A stretch of 64,000 bases of DNA, from NCBI GenBank assembly GCA_022827185.1, contig JAJDTM010000021.1, forward strand, positions 1 through 64,000, written 5' to 3'. The notes beneath the pieces were generated by a model. The model was not told the DNA's origin. It searched no databases and was given only the letters and a program-made list of their open reading frames with translations. Both the position numbers and the translations under genes were made by a program. Shown piece by piece: positions 44,410 through 55,134 of the stretch; position 1 is the first letter of the stretch; every line of letters begins with the position of its first letter. This DNA comes from Candidatus Poribacteria bacterium (GTDB taxonomy: Bacteria > Poribacteria > WGA-4E > WGA-3G).

Positions 44410-44439
44410 ATGAAGCCTAAGCTTGAGAGCCGATGTTAA
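44410..44439 (+). CDS. Possible 9-codon leader frame overlapping the dnaA start
   Basis: ATG 44410, three nt after AAGGA, reads MKPKLESRC and stops at TAA 44437-44439, overlapping the dnaA ATG at 44433-44435. Such an overlap would couple dnaA translation to the short frame. Unproven; the Shine-Dalgarno spacing is tight. Confidence 0.3.
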   Translation: MKPKLESRC

Positions 44440-45869
44440 AGCTGAAGGCATACGCGCAATCTCGGTTAGGATATACGCTCATGCGGCACACCCCGGACGA
44501 AATCTGGTCAGAAATACTGGAGAACCTCAACGATACAGCACAGCAGGATGTCTATCTTCACCAAGTAGTCCCGCTCTCAATCACAGCGGATGCGTTGAAC
44601 ATAGCTGTCCCTTCCGCGTATACACGTGCGCGAATTGAAGAACGGTTCCACACTGATATCCAGCGAGTATTAGCAACGCTAATCGGCGCACAGTGTGCAC
44701 TCATTCTTACCATAGACAACTCCATGTCCCACAGCAACGAGGCACCTGACGAAACGGAAATCGATGGGAACACTGATCAACCCTTAGCGGAAAACAGGAC
44801 ATTGACCAGCAATATCCCAAGCCCATTACAGCAAAACCAGACAGGATTGAATCCGAACTATCGGTTTGATACCTTCGTTGTTGATACACCCAACCGAATC
44901 TGTCACGCAACAGCCTTAGCCGTTTCCGAAAATCCTGGACGTGACTATAACCCGCTCTTCATTTATGGGGGTGTCGGATTAGGAAAGACCCATCTCTTGC
45001 ATGCAATCGGTAATAGACTCTCAGCAACCCAACCTGACAAGAAAGTTCTGTACGTCACATCAGAGACTTTCATGAATGAATACGTTGAATCTATTGTTAA
45101 CCGCGGATCCGCACAAGGATTCCGCACAAAATATCGAACGGCAGATATGCTTCTGATTGATGATATACAGTTTTTGCAACGCAAAGAGGGCACACAAGAA
45201 GAGTTCTTTAACACCTTTAATGACCTCCACATGAATTCAAACCAAATAGTCATGACCAGTGATCGAACACCAAATAACCTCGAAAATCTTGAAGTTCGTC
45301 TCCGGTCCCGATTTCAATCAGGCATGGTCGCTGAAATTGGCATGCCCCAGTACGAAATGCGGATCGCAATCCTCCGCCAAAAGTGCCAAGACCACGGGTA
45401 TAACCTTCCTGATGATGTACTCAGTTACATCGCTGAAGTCGTCGAGACTAACATCCGAGAACTCGAAGGCACACTTACACGACTCGTCGCGCAGGCTACA
45501 ATACTCAAGGAAGAGCTAAGTTTAGACCTCGCACGAGAAGTGTTGAATGATGTAGGTCCACCTTCACCAATTCAACAGCGAAGGACAGCTACGCCAAAAG
45601 CAATACAGACGGTCGTCGCCGATTATTTCGGTATTGATGTAGCGGATCTCGTGTCTCTGAAAAGGACGAAGGAATTGGTGCAACCGCGCCAGATCGCTAT
45701 GTATATGTGCAGGGAATTAACACAAATGTCGTACGCAAATATTGCACGGGCTTTTAACAGGGAAAATCATACGACTGTCATCCATGCTTGCAAGCAGATA
45801 GAAAGTATGTTAGATGGAGATGAAGATGAGCAGCAAACAATTACGCTCCTACTCGGTCAATTCCGTTAG
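44433..45869 (+). CDS. dnaA: Chromosomal replication initiator DnaA
   Basis: 478 residues. Domain I starts near TPDEIWSEILENL. A variable acidic linker follows. The AAA+ domain has Walker A GGVGLGKTHLLHA (about 179-191) and Walker B LLIDDIQFL (about 241-249). The C-terminal DNA-binding helix-turn-helix carries the signature NRENHTTVIHACKQIE. It binds TTATCCACA-type boxes, a cluster of which lies just downstream. The start is ambiguous: ATG 44433, overlapped by a short leader frame, or ATG 44481 (MRHTPDEIW), which sits closer to the usual domain I start. Confidence 0.96.
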   Translation: MLKLKAYAQSRLGYTLMRHTPDEIWSEILENLNDTAQQDVYLHQVVPLSITADALNIAVPSAYTRARIEERFHTDIQRVLATLIGAQCALILTIDNSMSHSNEAPDETEIDGNTDQPLAENRTLTSNIPSPLQQNQTGLNPNYRFDTFVVDTPNRICHATALAVSENPGRDYNPLFIYGGVGLGKTHLLHAIGNRLSATQPDKKVLYVTSETFMNEYVESIVNRGSAQGFRTKYRTADMLLIDDIQFLQRKEGTQEEFFNTFNDLHMNSNQIVMTSDRTPNNLENLEVRLRSRFQSGMVAEIGMPQYEMRIAILRQKCQDHGYNLPDDVLSYIAEVVETNIRELEGTLTRLVAQATILKEELSLDLAREVLNDVGPPSPIQQRRTATPKAIQTVVADYFGIDVADLVSLKRTKELVQPRQIAMYMCRELTQMSYANIARAFNRENHTTVIHACKQIESMLDGDEDEQQTITLLLGQFR

Positions 45870-46247
45870 CCGAATTTAGCGTTTTTTCCGCTAAAATGTC
45901 TCTTTAATTCTGTTGATAACCTGTGCATAACTATGTTAAAACACTGTGGATAACTTGTGGATAACTTGTGGATAACTTGTCTGTTTTTCGGCTATCATGC
46001 AGTTTTGTTGATAACCTGTTGATAACTCATTAATTTATCCACAAGTTATCAACAGGGTACTTGTCAATGGCAGCAAGCGTTTAAGCGAGTTATCCACTTA
46101 TCAACAGCCCCTACTACTACTACTAAGGTACTATATATTTATATAGATAATTAGTACAATTAGTAGAGCAAGCAAAAAAATAATAAAAGTTGGTTGTCAA
46201 ATAACACCCACTCAAGGAAGATTTTCTTACCCTCAAAATAAAATAAA
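45870..46247. other. oriC: Replication origin oriC
   Basis: Between dnaA and recF. DnaA boxes, TGTGGATAA-like in one orientation: 45911, 45922, then three exact copies at 45945, 45956 and 45967 (11-bp period), 46006 and 46017 (TGTTGATAA). In the other orientation: TTATCCACA 46035, TTATCAACA 46046, TTATCCACT 46090 and TTATCAACA 46098. After the last box come GCCCC and CTACTACTACTACTA (46111-46125), the DnaA-trio pattern, then an AT-rich stretch CTATATATTTATATAG (46131-46146). Box, GC cluster, trios and AT-rich DNA match the bacterial origin unwinding element. Confidence 0.93.
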
Positions 46248-47549
46248 ATGTTATTGGATCATATCGTTCTGCGAAACTTTCGTAACTATATTGATTGCGA
46301 AGCGAACTTTCCTAAACCTGTTATCCTAATTATCGGTGGAAATGCACAGGGAAAAACCAGCCTGCTCGAAGCAATCTATTTTCTCTGCACTGCGGAATCT
46401 CATCGTGCGACTCATGATGCCGAATTGATTCGGCATCATGAGTCAGGATTTTATTTAAAAGGGACATTGAGGAATGGTAGTGATGATGTAACGTCTCTCG
46501 AGGCGATGAAACGAGCACGAGGGCAGTTTAAACTAAAAAAGAACGGGGTCCTCCAGACAAAACGTTCTGAGTGGATCGGACAATTTAACGCCGTATTTTT
46601 TTCACCAGAATCACTAACACTCGTAAAGGGAGGCCCTTCGGAACGGAGACGGTTTTTAGATCTCTTGATTTCACAAATAGACACTGAATATCTAAAAAGT
46701 TTGCAAGCGTATAATTTTGTTCTCAAGCAACGGAATGAGTTGCTGAAGCAAATTCGCACAGCGTTGGCGGGTACAGCACAATTGGACGCTTGGGATAAAC
46801 TGTTACTCACGCACGGTACCGCAGTTATTATAAAACGGTTGGAAATCTTTCATCAATTGAAAAGCCACGCAATCCAAAATCACCACAAACTCACCGGCGG
46901 TACGGAAAATCTCGCGTTAACGTATCGTTCGGCATCAGTGCCGGACGATACGTTAACAAACAATATTGAAAAGGGTAATTCAGAACACCTCTCCACAAAT
47001 CTGTTAGCGGACCCCTCATACGTATCGCACAAGACTATTTGTGAAGATAAAATAGTAAAGCACTTCGGGGTATCATTAAACGGTTCACGCGAAGCAGATT
47101 TGCAAAGAGGCACGACTTTAGTCGGTCCTCACCGAGATGACTTTCTCATTGAACTGGAAAGCGAACCCAAAACGGGTTCACCTAATTACCACGATGATCT
47201 TGATTCACATCCGTCAGAGCATGAAACGGAAACATTTCGGGAAGTAGCACGATCTTACGGGTCACAAGGTCAGCAACGGACTATTGCGTTAGCCCTTAAG
47301 TTGGCAGAATTAGAGTTAATCCGGCATCTAACGGGCAGGAACCCTATAGTTTTATTGGATGATGTCACCTCAGAGTTAGATTACAATCGGATAGGATATT
47401 TGTTAGAGGTGCTTCAGGATTTAAGTGCCCAGACCTTCATCACCGCCACGGATGCTGAACCGCTTGTGCACCACTTAAATCAACCAAGCGTATTGAAGGT
47501 TGAAAATGCCCAGATAAGTTCCACCACCGAAGTTATCGAAGGTGCGTAA
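46248..47549 (+). CDS. recF: DNA replication and repair protein RecF
   Basis: 433 residues, some 60 longer than usual; the extra length lies around residues 225-300. SMC-like ABC ATPase: LRNFRNYIDCEANFP, Walker A IGGNAQGKTSLLEAIY, the GSQGQQRT signature and Walker B NPIVLLDDVTSELD. It loads RecA at gaps with RecOR. It follows oriC directly, with dnaN missing from its usual place. Codons 55-66 hold a perfect 36-bp palindrome. The following dciA-like gene starts 19 bp downstream. Confidence 0.95.
   Translation: MLLDHIVLRNFRNYIDCEANFPKPVILIIGGNAQGKTSLLEAIYFLCTAESHRATHDAELIRHHESGFYLKGTLRNGSDDVTSLEAMKRARGQFKLKKNGVLQTKRSEWIGQFNAVFFSPESLTLVKGGPSERRRFLDLLISQIDTEYLKSLQAYNFVLKQRNELLKQIRTALAGTAQLDAWDKLLLTHGTAVIIKRLEIFHQLKSHAIQNHHKLTGGTENLALTYRSASVPDDTLTNNIEKGNSEHLSTNLLADPSYVSHKTICEDKIVKHFGVSLNGSREADLQRGTTLVGPHRDDFLIELESEPKTGSPNYHDDLDSHPSEHETETFREVARSYGSQGQQRTIALALKLAELELIRHLTGRNPIVLLDDVTSELDYNRIGYLLEVLQDLSAQTFITATDAEPLVHHLNQPSVLKVENAQISSTTEVIEGA
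46409..46444. repeat. Perfect palindrome with 17-bp arms inside recF
   Basis: GACTCATGATGCCGAAT, then TG, then the exact complement ATTCGGCATCATGAGTC. It encodes THDAELIRHHES at a position where RecF proteins have normal sequence, so it is not an obvious insertion. Confidence 0.85.
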
Positions 47550-47568
47550 CCACATTAACGAGGGTAAA

Positions 47569-48060
47569 ATGCGGAAAACCCAAAATTTGCGTGATCTCAT
47601 TACAGAATTCAACCGCGAGCGCGACTTTGAGCCGAAAATGCTTGAACAGAAAGTCTTTACTTTATGGCGAGAATGCCTCAAAGCACCGTTTGGCACAAAA
47701 ACTGTACCGGTATCCCTTTCAAACGGTATTCTAAAAACCTATACGGAATATCCGCCGTTCAAAAACGCGCTGTCGTTCTATAAACAGGAAATTATAGCGA
47801 ATCTGAATGCGGCATTAGGAGAAACTGTCCTCACGGATATTCGGATAGAGATACGTCCAGGACTGAAAGCAACACCACGTGATATAAGTCACAATCCTAC
47901 CGCTCCCAAAACGCCAGACACACCTCACGCCAGCAATACCCACGTTCCAACTCCCGAAGAATTAGACCAAATTGAACAGACAGTTGCTGGTGTGACGGAT
48001 ACTGAACTCAAAACTTCCCTGCGTCAATTATTCATTACACAAAGTAAAGAAAAGCCTTGA
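47569..48060 (+). CDS. DUF721/DciA-like protein (putative replicative helicase loader)
   Basis: 163 residues from ATG 47569, chosen over GTG 47542 because CGAGGG stands 5 nt before it. The N-terminal ~95 residues have the DUF721 pattern: LEQKVFTLWRECLKAPFGTKTVPVSLSNGILKTYTEYPPFKNALSFYKQEIIANLN. The tail is Pro/Thr-rich and ends in a helix. DciA assists loading of DnaB at the origin in bacteria without DnaC or DnaI. recF-DUF721-gyrB-gyrA order is common near origins. Confidence 0.8.
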   Translation: MRKTQNLRDLITEFNRERDFEPKMLEQKVFTLWRECLKAPFGTKTVPVSLSNGILKTYTEYPPFKNALSFYKQEIIANLNAALGETVLTDIRIEIRPGLKATPRDISHNPTAPKTPDTPHASNTHVPTPEELDQIEQTVAGVTDTELKTSLRQLFITQSKEKP

Positions 48061-48085
48061 CAAAACTTTTAAAATAAGGTATTCT
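48057..48085 (+). promoter_or_regulatory. gyrB promoter
   Basis: TTGACA (48057-48062, overlapping the dciA-like stop codon) and TATTCT (48080-48085), 17 bp apart. The ~110-nt leader contains a hairpin, AATTCCAC with GTGGGAATT (48152-48175, one bulged G). GGAGGG precedes the ATG. Confidence 0.7.
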
Positions 48086-48196
48086 ATTTTAAGTAGGAGC
48101 CAGCAACTGCAGGGCATATTGTGCTTTGTATTACTAATTTAAAACGGGTAAAATTCCACGCTAAAAGTGGGAATTAATCTAACGGAGGGATCCTAA

Positions 48197-50734
<2,538 letters not shown>

Positions 50735-50855
50735 AGGAGGACCTTACAAAGGGTTGCTTGTCCCAAATAATTTATATTTATAACGGACTTATCTCATCAA
50801 AAACAGTACTTCCTTCAACAGAGGGAAACATAGCAACGCAACTTGATTAATTTAT

Positions 50856-53396
50856 ATGGAAAATATTGAAAACATCCAAGAAAGCAACATAGAAAATGAA
50901 CTAAAAACATCATATCTCGCCTACGCGATGAGTGTTAACACCAATCGCGCGATACCCGATGTCCGTGACGGTCTCAAACCGGGCACGCGTCGGATTATCT
51001 ACGCTATGGGAGAGATAAACCTCACCTCGAATCGCCCTTATGACAAATGTGCTGCTGTCGTTGGGGAGGTGATGAAAAACTATCATCCACACGGTGATGG
51101 ACCTATTTATGGAACGCTTGTCGGTTTAGCACAGCCGTTTACTATGCGGTATCCACTCATAGACCCACAAGGAAACTTTGGTAGCATTGATGATGACCCG
51201 CCTGGGGCGATGCGCTATACAGAGTGCCGACTTGCTACTATTACTGCGGAGATGCTCACTGATATTGAAAAGCAGGTCGTTGATTTCCAACCGAACTACA
51301 AGGATTCTCTCGAAGAACCGACTGTTCTCCCTGGGCTTTTACCGAATTTGCTAATCAACGGCACAACAGGTATTGGTGTCGGTTATCTCACTCGGATACC
51401 GCCACATAACTTGAATGAAATTATTGATGCCCTACTCTACAAACTTTCAGATCCAGATGCTACTTCAGAAACACTGATGGAACACATCCAAGGACCTGAC
51501 TTTCCAACTGCAGGAATGATCGTTGGTACCAGTGGTATCAAGAATATGTACACCACCGGCAGAGGGAGCATGACTGTCCGTGCTAAAGCGATCATAGAAC
51601 GTATCACTACAGCTGGAAAAGGGCAAGTTGAGCAAGAACAGATCGTCATAACTGAAATCCCATTTCAGGTAAAGAAAAATCAGCTGCTTGAACGGATGTT
51701 TCAATTAGTTGTTAACAAAACCGTCACTGGAATTAGAGACATCCGGGACGAGTCGGATCAAGATATCCGAATTGTCATAATTCTCAAGCGCGGGGAAATC
51801 GCTCAGGTTATTCTAAATCAGTTATATAAACATACACAAATGCAGACGAATTTCAGCGCGAACCTTCTCTGCCTTGTAGATGGGCTTCCGAAAGTGCTAA
51901 CGCTTGAAGAAATTCTGCACTACTATCTTGAACACCGAAGGGATGTGGTTCGCCGTCGGACACAATTTGAACTTGCGCGTGCCGAGCGCAGAAACCATAT
52001 TCTTGAAGGGTATCTACTGGCACTGCAAAACCTTGAGGCAGTTATAGAACTCGTCCAAACCGCTGAGTCGCCCCAGGCTGCGGAGCAAGAACTCCAAGAA
52101 ACCTATCAACTCAGTGAAATGCAGGCAAGAGAAATTCTCACGATGACGCTCCGTCAGTTGACAGGGCTTGAACGCCAGCGTATTCACGATGAATATACAG
52201 AACTGTTGGATCGCATCGCTGAATTTCGTGCAATCCTCGCCAGTGAAACGTTGATAACGGATATTATCCGAACGGAACTCGAAACCCTCAGAGAGAAGTT
52301 CGGCGATGAACGCCGCACTGAAATTACCGGTGAGGTCAAGGAATTTGAAGTTGAAGACCTTATTGCTGATGAAGAGATGGTAGTTACGTTATCCCATTCC
52401 GGCTATATCAAACGATTGCCTATGGATACCTACCGGAAGCAGCATCGCGGCGGTGTTGGGATTAAAGGTGCTACGACAAAGGATGGTGATTTTTTGGAAC
52501 ACATCTTCGTCGCTACTGCCCATCAGAACATTTTATTCTTCACAGATTTAGGCAAATGCTACACATTGAAAGTACACCAAATTCCTGAAGCCCGTCGCCA
52601 ATCTGCTGGACGTGCAGTCGTTAACCTGCTCCGTTTATCACAAGGCGAAAATATCACCGCTTATGTTACCATGCGTTCTAAAAATGGGGACGAACAAACT
52701 GAAGGTGCCGATGCCGGCGAAACTGTAGCGAACGAATTTGTTTTTATGGCAACGCAGCAAGGCATTGTCAAAAAAACAGCACTTGCCAGCTTTGCAAATA
52801 CATTGTCAAGCGGCATTATTGCTGTTAATCTTGACGATGGTGATAAACTGATTGGTGCGCAAGTAACAGAGGGTAATTCTGATGTCATTCTCGTTACCCA
52901 CAAAGGAACTGCTATTCGATTCAGCGAAAAAGATGTCAGATCGCTCGGACGTAATACGCGCGGGGTCCGCGGTATAGAACTTGGTGCTGATGACTTTGTG
53001 GCACAAATGGTTATTGTTAATGGGACAGCACCTGAAGAAGAAGAAGAAGAAGAAACCACACAAGAAGACAATACCTTGTTGATTGTCACGGAAAATGGGT
53101 ATGGTAAGCGTACATCTGTTTCCGCCTACCGCTCCCAAAAACGTGGTGGAAAAGGTATCATTGCGATCGGGAAGTCTGCCCGAAACGGTGCAGTCGTTGC
53201 TGCAAAACGTGTCGCAGATACTGATGAACTCGTTCTTATTAGTTCAAATGGGTATGTCACTCGAACGGCGGTTGGTGACATTCGACGTATCGGACGAAAT
53301 ACCCAAGGGGTGCGGATCATGGCACTTCAAGCCGACGAAAAACTTGTTGATGCCGCTAAAATTGAACTTTCAGCTTCTCTACTTGAGGATGACTAA
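50856..53396 (+). CDS. gyrA: DNA gyrase subunit A
   Basis: 846 residues. The breakage-reunion domain has the catalytic Tyr 121 in GAMRYTECRL. The quinolone-determining loop reads HPHGDGPIYGT: Gly 82 and Gly 86 stand where E. coli has Ser 83 and Asp 87. The C-terminal beta-pinwheel has a first-blade GyrA-box-like QHRGGVG and a second QKRGGKG near the end, supporting gyrase rather than ParC. An EEEEEEE run occurs near residue 730. The tail is short (LLEDD). It pairs with gyrB upstream. Confidence 0.96.
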   Translation: MENIENIQESNIENELKTSYLAYAMSVNTNRAIPDVRDGLKPGTRRIIYAMGEINLTSNRPYDKCAAVVGEVMKNYHPHGDGPIYGTLVGLAQPFTMRYPLIDPQGNFGSIDDDPPGAMRYTECRLATITAEMLTDIEKQVVDFQPNYKDSLEEPTVLPGLLPNLLINGTTGIGVGYLTRIPPHNLNEIIDALLYKLSDPDATSETLMEHIQGPDFPTAGMIVGTSGIKNMYTTGRGSMTVRAKAIIERITTAGKGQVEQEQIVITEIPFQVKKNQLLERMFQLVVNKTVTGIRDIRDESDQDIRIVIILKRGEIAQVILNQLYKHTQMQTNFSANLLCLVDGLPKVLTLEEILHYYLEHRRDVVRRRTQFELARAERRNHILEGYLLALQNLEAVIELVQTAESPQAAEQELQETYQLSEMQAREILTMTLRQLTGLERQRIHDEYTELLDRIAEFRAILASETLITDIIRTELETLREKFGDERRTEITGEVKEFEVEDLIADEEMVVTLSHSGYIKRLPMDTYRKQHRGGVGIKGATTKDGDFLEHIFVATAHQNILFFTDLGKCYTLKVHQIPEARRQSAGRAVVNLLRLSQGENITAYVTMRSKNGDEQTEGADAGETVANEFVFMATQQGIVKKTALASFANTLSSGIIAVNLDDGDKLIGAQVTEGNSDVILVTHKGTAIRFSEKDVRSLGRNTRGVRGIELGADDFVAQMVIVNGTAPEEEEEEETTQEDNTLLIVTENGYGKRTSVSAYRSQKRGGKGIIAIGKSARNGAVVAAKRVADTDELVLISSNGYVTRTAVGDIRRIGRNTQGVRIMALQADEKLVDAAKIELSASLLEDD

Positions 53397-53463
53397 GATT
53401 CTTAGTGTCCAATTGCGCGAACGAGGTTAAATTTTGCAGAGGGTCGTCACATAGGAGGAAAAA

Positions 53464-55077
53464 ATGAAACATCTTAGCAAACTCATGACTGTCGTCTTAA
53501 TCATAACTTGCCTCGCTTTCGGTACCAGTTTACAGGCTCAAACTGCAGAAACACCCGAATTACTATCACTTGCCGATGCCGATACGGGGTTAAACCCTGA
53601 GATGACACGCGCAGCGAGGATCTATACCAATCTAATGTGGGCTACTTATTGCAAACGAAAACCTCACAAAAGCAAAATCGCTTACGATGCCCTGATTGCA
53701 GAATTAGAGGCCCCTGCCACCGTTGAGGACGAAATCTTATCCCCGCAAGCGACAAGTTTCATTTATGCCGAGCGCGCGACACTCCGATTTTCTAAATTGC
53801 AAGATGTTACCGGAGCAGAGAAAGATGCCGAAAAAGCCATTGAATTTAACCCTGAAAGTGTGCACGCAACATGGATCCTTGCGAAGATAATAACGAATCG
53901 TTTCATTTCTCATGTAGATCAGAGCGGCGGGAATAACAAAAGGGCTGAAGACTTAAAAGAAAGAATGTTTTCTACCCTAAAGCGTGTAATTGAATTGAAT
54001 CCGGACCACGATCAAGCACATTTTTACCTCGCTAACATGGGGCGCGATTTTGGTCAGCCTGAACTTGCTATCGATGCCTTTAAAGCGCTCACCCGTATTA
54101 TACCCTACGATCCACGACACCATACAGAACTTGCAAAACTTTATGAAAGGCAAAACCGGCTCAATGAAGCACTGCAATCCTATGAAAGAGTCGTAACAAT
54201 CCTCCCCCAACAGCTGAACACGCGAAACCATCTTGGTCAACTTTACCTTCAGACAGGCGACTATCCAGCGGCAACAAAAACATTTCTCGCTGTTCTGGCA
54301 GCAACTGAAGGTTCCCAAAATGGGATTCCAAATGAAATTGAAGCACATTACGGTATTAGCCATGCATATCAGGCACAGAATAACTTTGAAAAAGCCGAGT
54401 ATCATGTCATGCGCGCGATAGCCTTGTTAGAGGCGCGCGCACTTTCAATGCGCGGTGGAACGCGTAGCAGCCGCTCAAGAAGGGTTGAGCGTATCGCGTT
54501 AGCTGAAAGGCTTCGAGATGCCCGCTATACACTCGCGCAGATCTACCTCAGATTCAGCAGCCCCCAAAAAGCAGTACAAGCATTTGCGAAGATTTTGGCT
54601 ACTGATGCCAACGATGTCCAAGCACTTACTGGTATTGGAATGGCTTATCAGATGATAGACGATGTGACGCAGGCAGAAACCTACCTACGTAAGGCGATAG
54701 ACTTGTCCGCAAATGATGAATTACCGGATGCATACAATGCGTTAGGTTACCTTTATGCGGAGCAAGGGATTAAATTAGACGAAGCAGCAGCACTTGTTCG
54801 TCGTGCCCTGAAAAGCGTACCTACATCCGGGGCATATCTGGATAGTTTAGGGCTTATTTATCTTAAACAAGGGAAACTTGATGAGGCAATAGAAACTTTG
54901 GAACAAGCCATTGAATATCTGCCCGATACATCTGAAATTCTCTCGCATCTCGCTGATGCATACCTCGAAAAAGGTTTGAAAGATAAAGCATTGAAGACTT
55001 TAGAGGATGCCGCGCGCCTTGAACCGGATAATGATGAACTTCGCCAGAAACTTGACACCCTCAAATCTGGCAGATAA
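53464..55077 (+). CDS. Exported TPR-repeat protein
   Basis: 537 residues. A signal peptide (LMTVVLIITCLAFGTSLQAQ) is followed by about ten tetratricopeptide repeats, for example DAEKAIEFNPESVHATWILAK, AIDAFKALTRIIPYDPRHHTELAKLYERQNRLNEALQSYERV and the last LDSLGLIYLKQGKLDEAIETLEQAIEYLPDTSEILSHLADAYLEKGLKDKALKTLEDA. It is presumably a periplasmic scaffold; the partner is unknown. TAGGAGGAAAAA gives a strong ribosome site. It is 57 bp upstream of the protease gene, likely one transcript. Confidence 0.88.
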   Translation: MKHLSKLMTVVLIITCLAFGTSLQAQTAETPELLSLADADTGLNPEMTRAARIYTNLMWATYCKRKPHKSKIAYDALIAELEAPATVEDEILSPQATSFIYAERATLRFSKLQDVTGAEKDAEKAIEFNPESVHATWILAKIITNRFISHVDQSGGNNKRAEDLKERMFSTLKRVIELNPDHDQAHFYLANMGRDFGQPELAIDAFKALTRIIPYDPRHHTELAKLYERQNRLNEALQSYERVVTILPQQLNTRNHLGQLYLQTGDYPAATKTFLAVLAATEGSQNGIPNEIEAHYGISHAYQAQNNFEKAEYHVMRAIALLEARALSMRGGTRSSRSRRVERIALAERLRDARYTLAQIYLRFSSPQKAVQAFAKILATDANDVQALTGIGMAYQMIDDVTQAETYLRKAIDLSANDELPDAYNALGYLYAEQGIKLDEAAALVRRALKSVPTSGAYLDSLGLIYLKQGKLDEAIETLEQAIEYLPDTSEILSHLADAYLEKGLKDKALKTLEDAARLEPDNDELRQKLDTLKSGR

Positions 55078-55134
55078 TTTCAAATGTTAAATCATCAAGG
55101 AATGCTACTACCTTAGCAGTGGGAGGTTAATAAA

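Noticed and set aside
46111..46125. CTA microsatellite
   Set aside because: Position after a DnaA box and GC cluster and before AT-rich DNA fits the DnaA-trio element better than a simple repeat.
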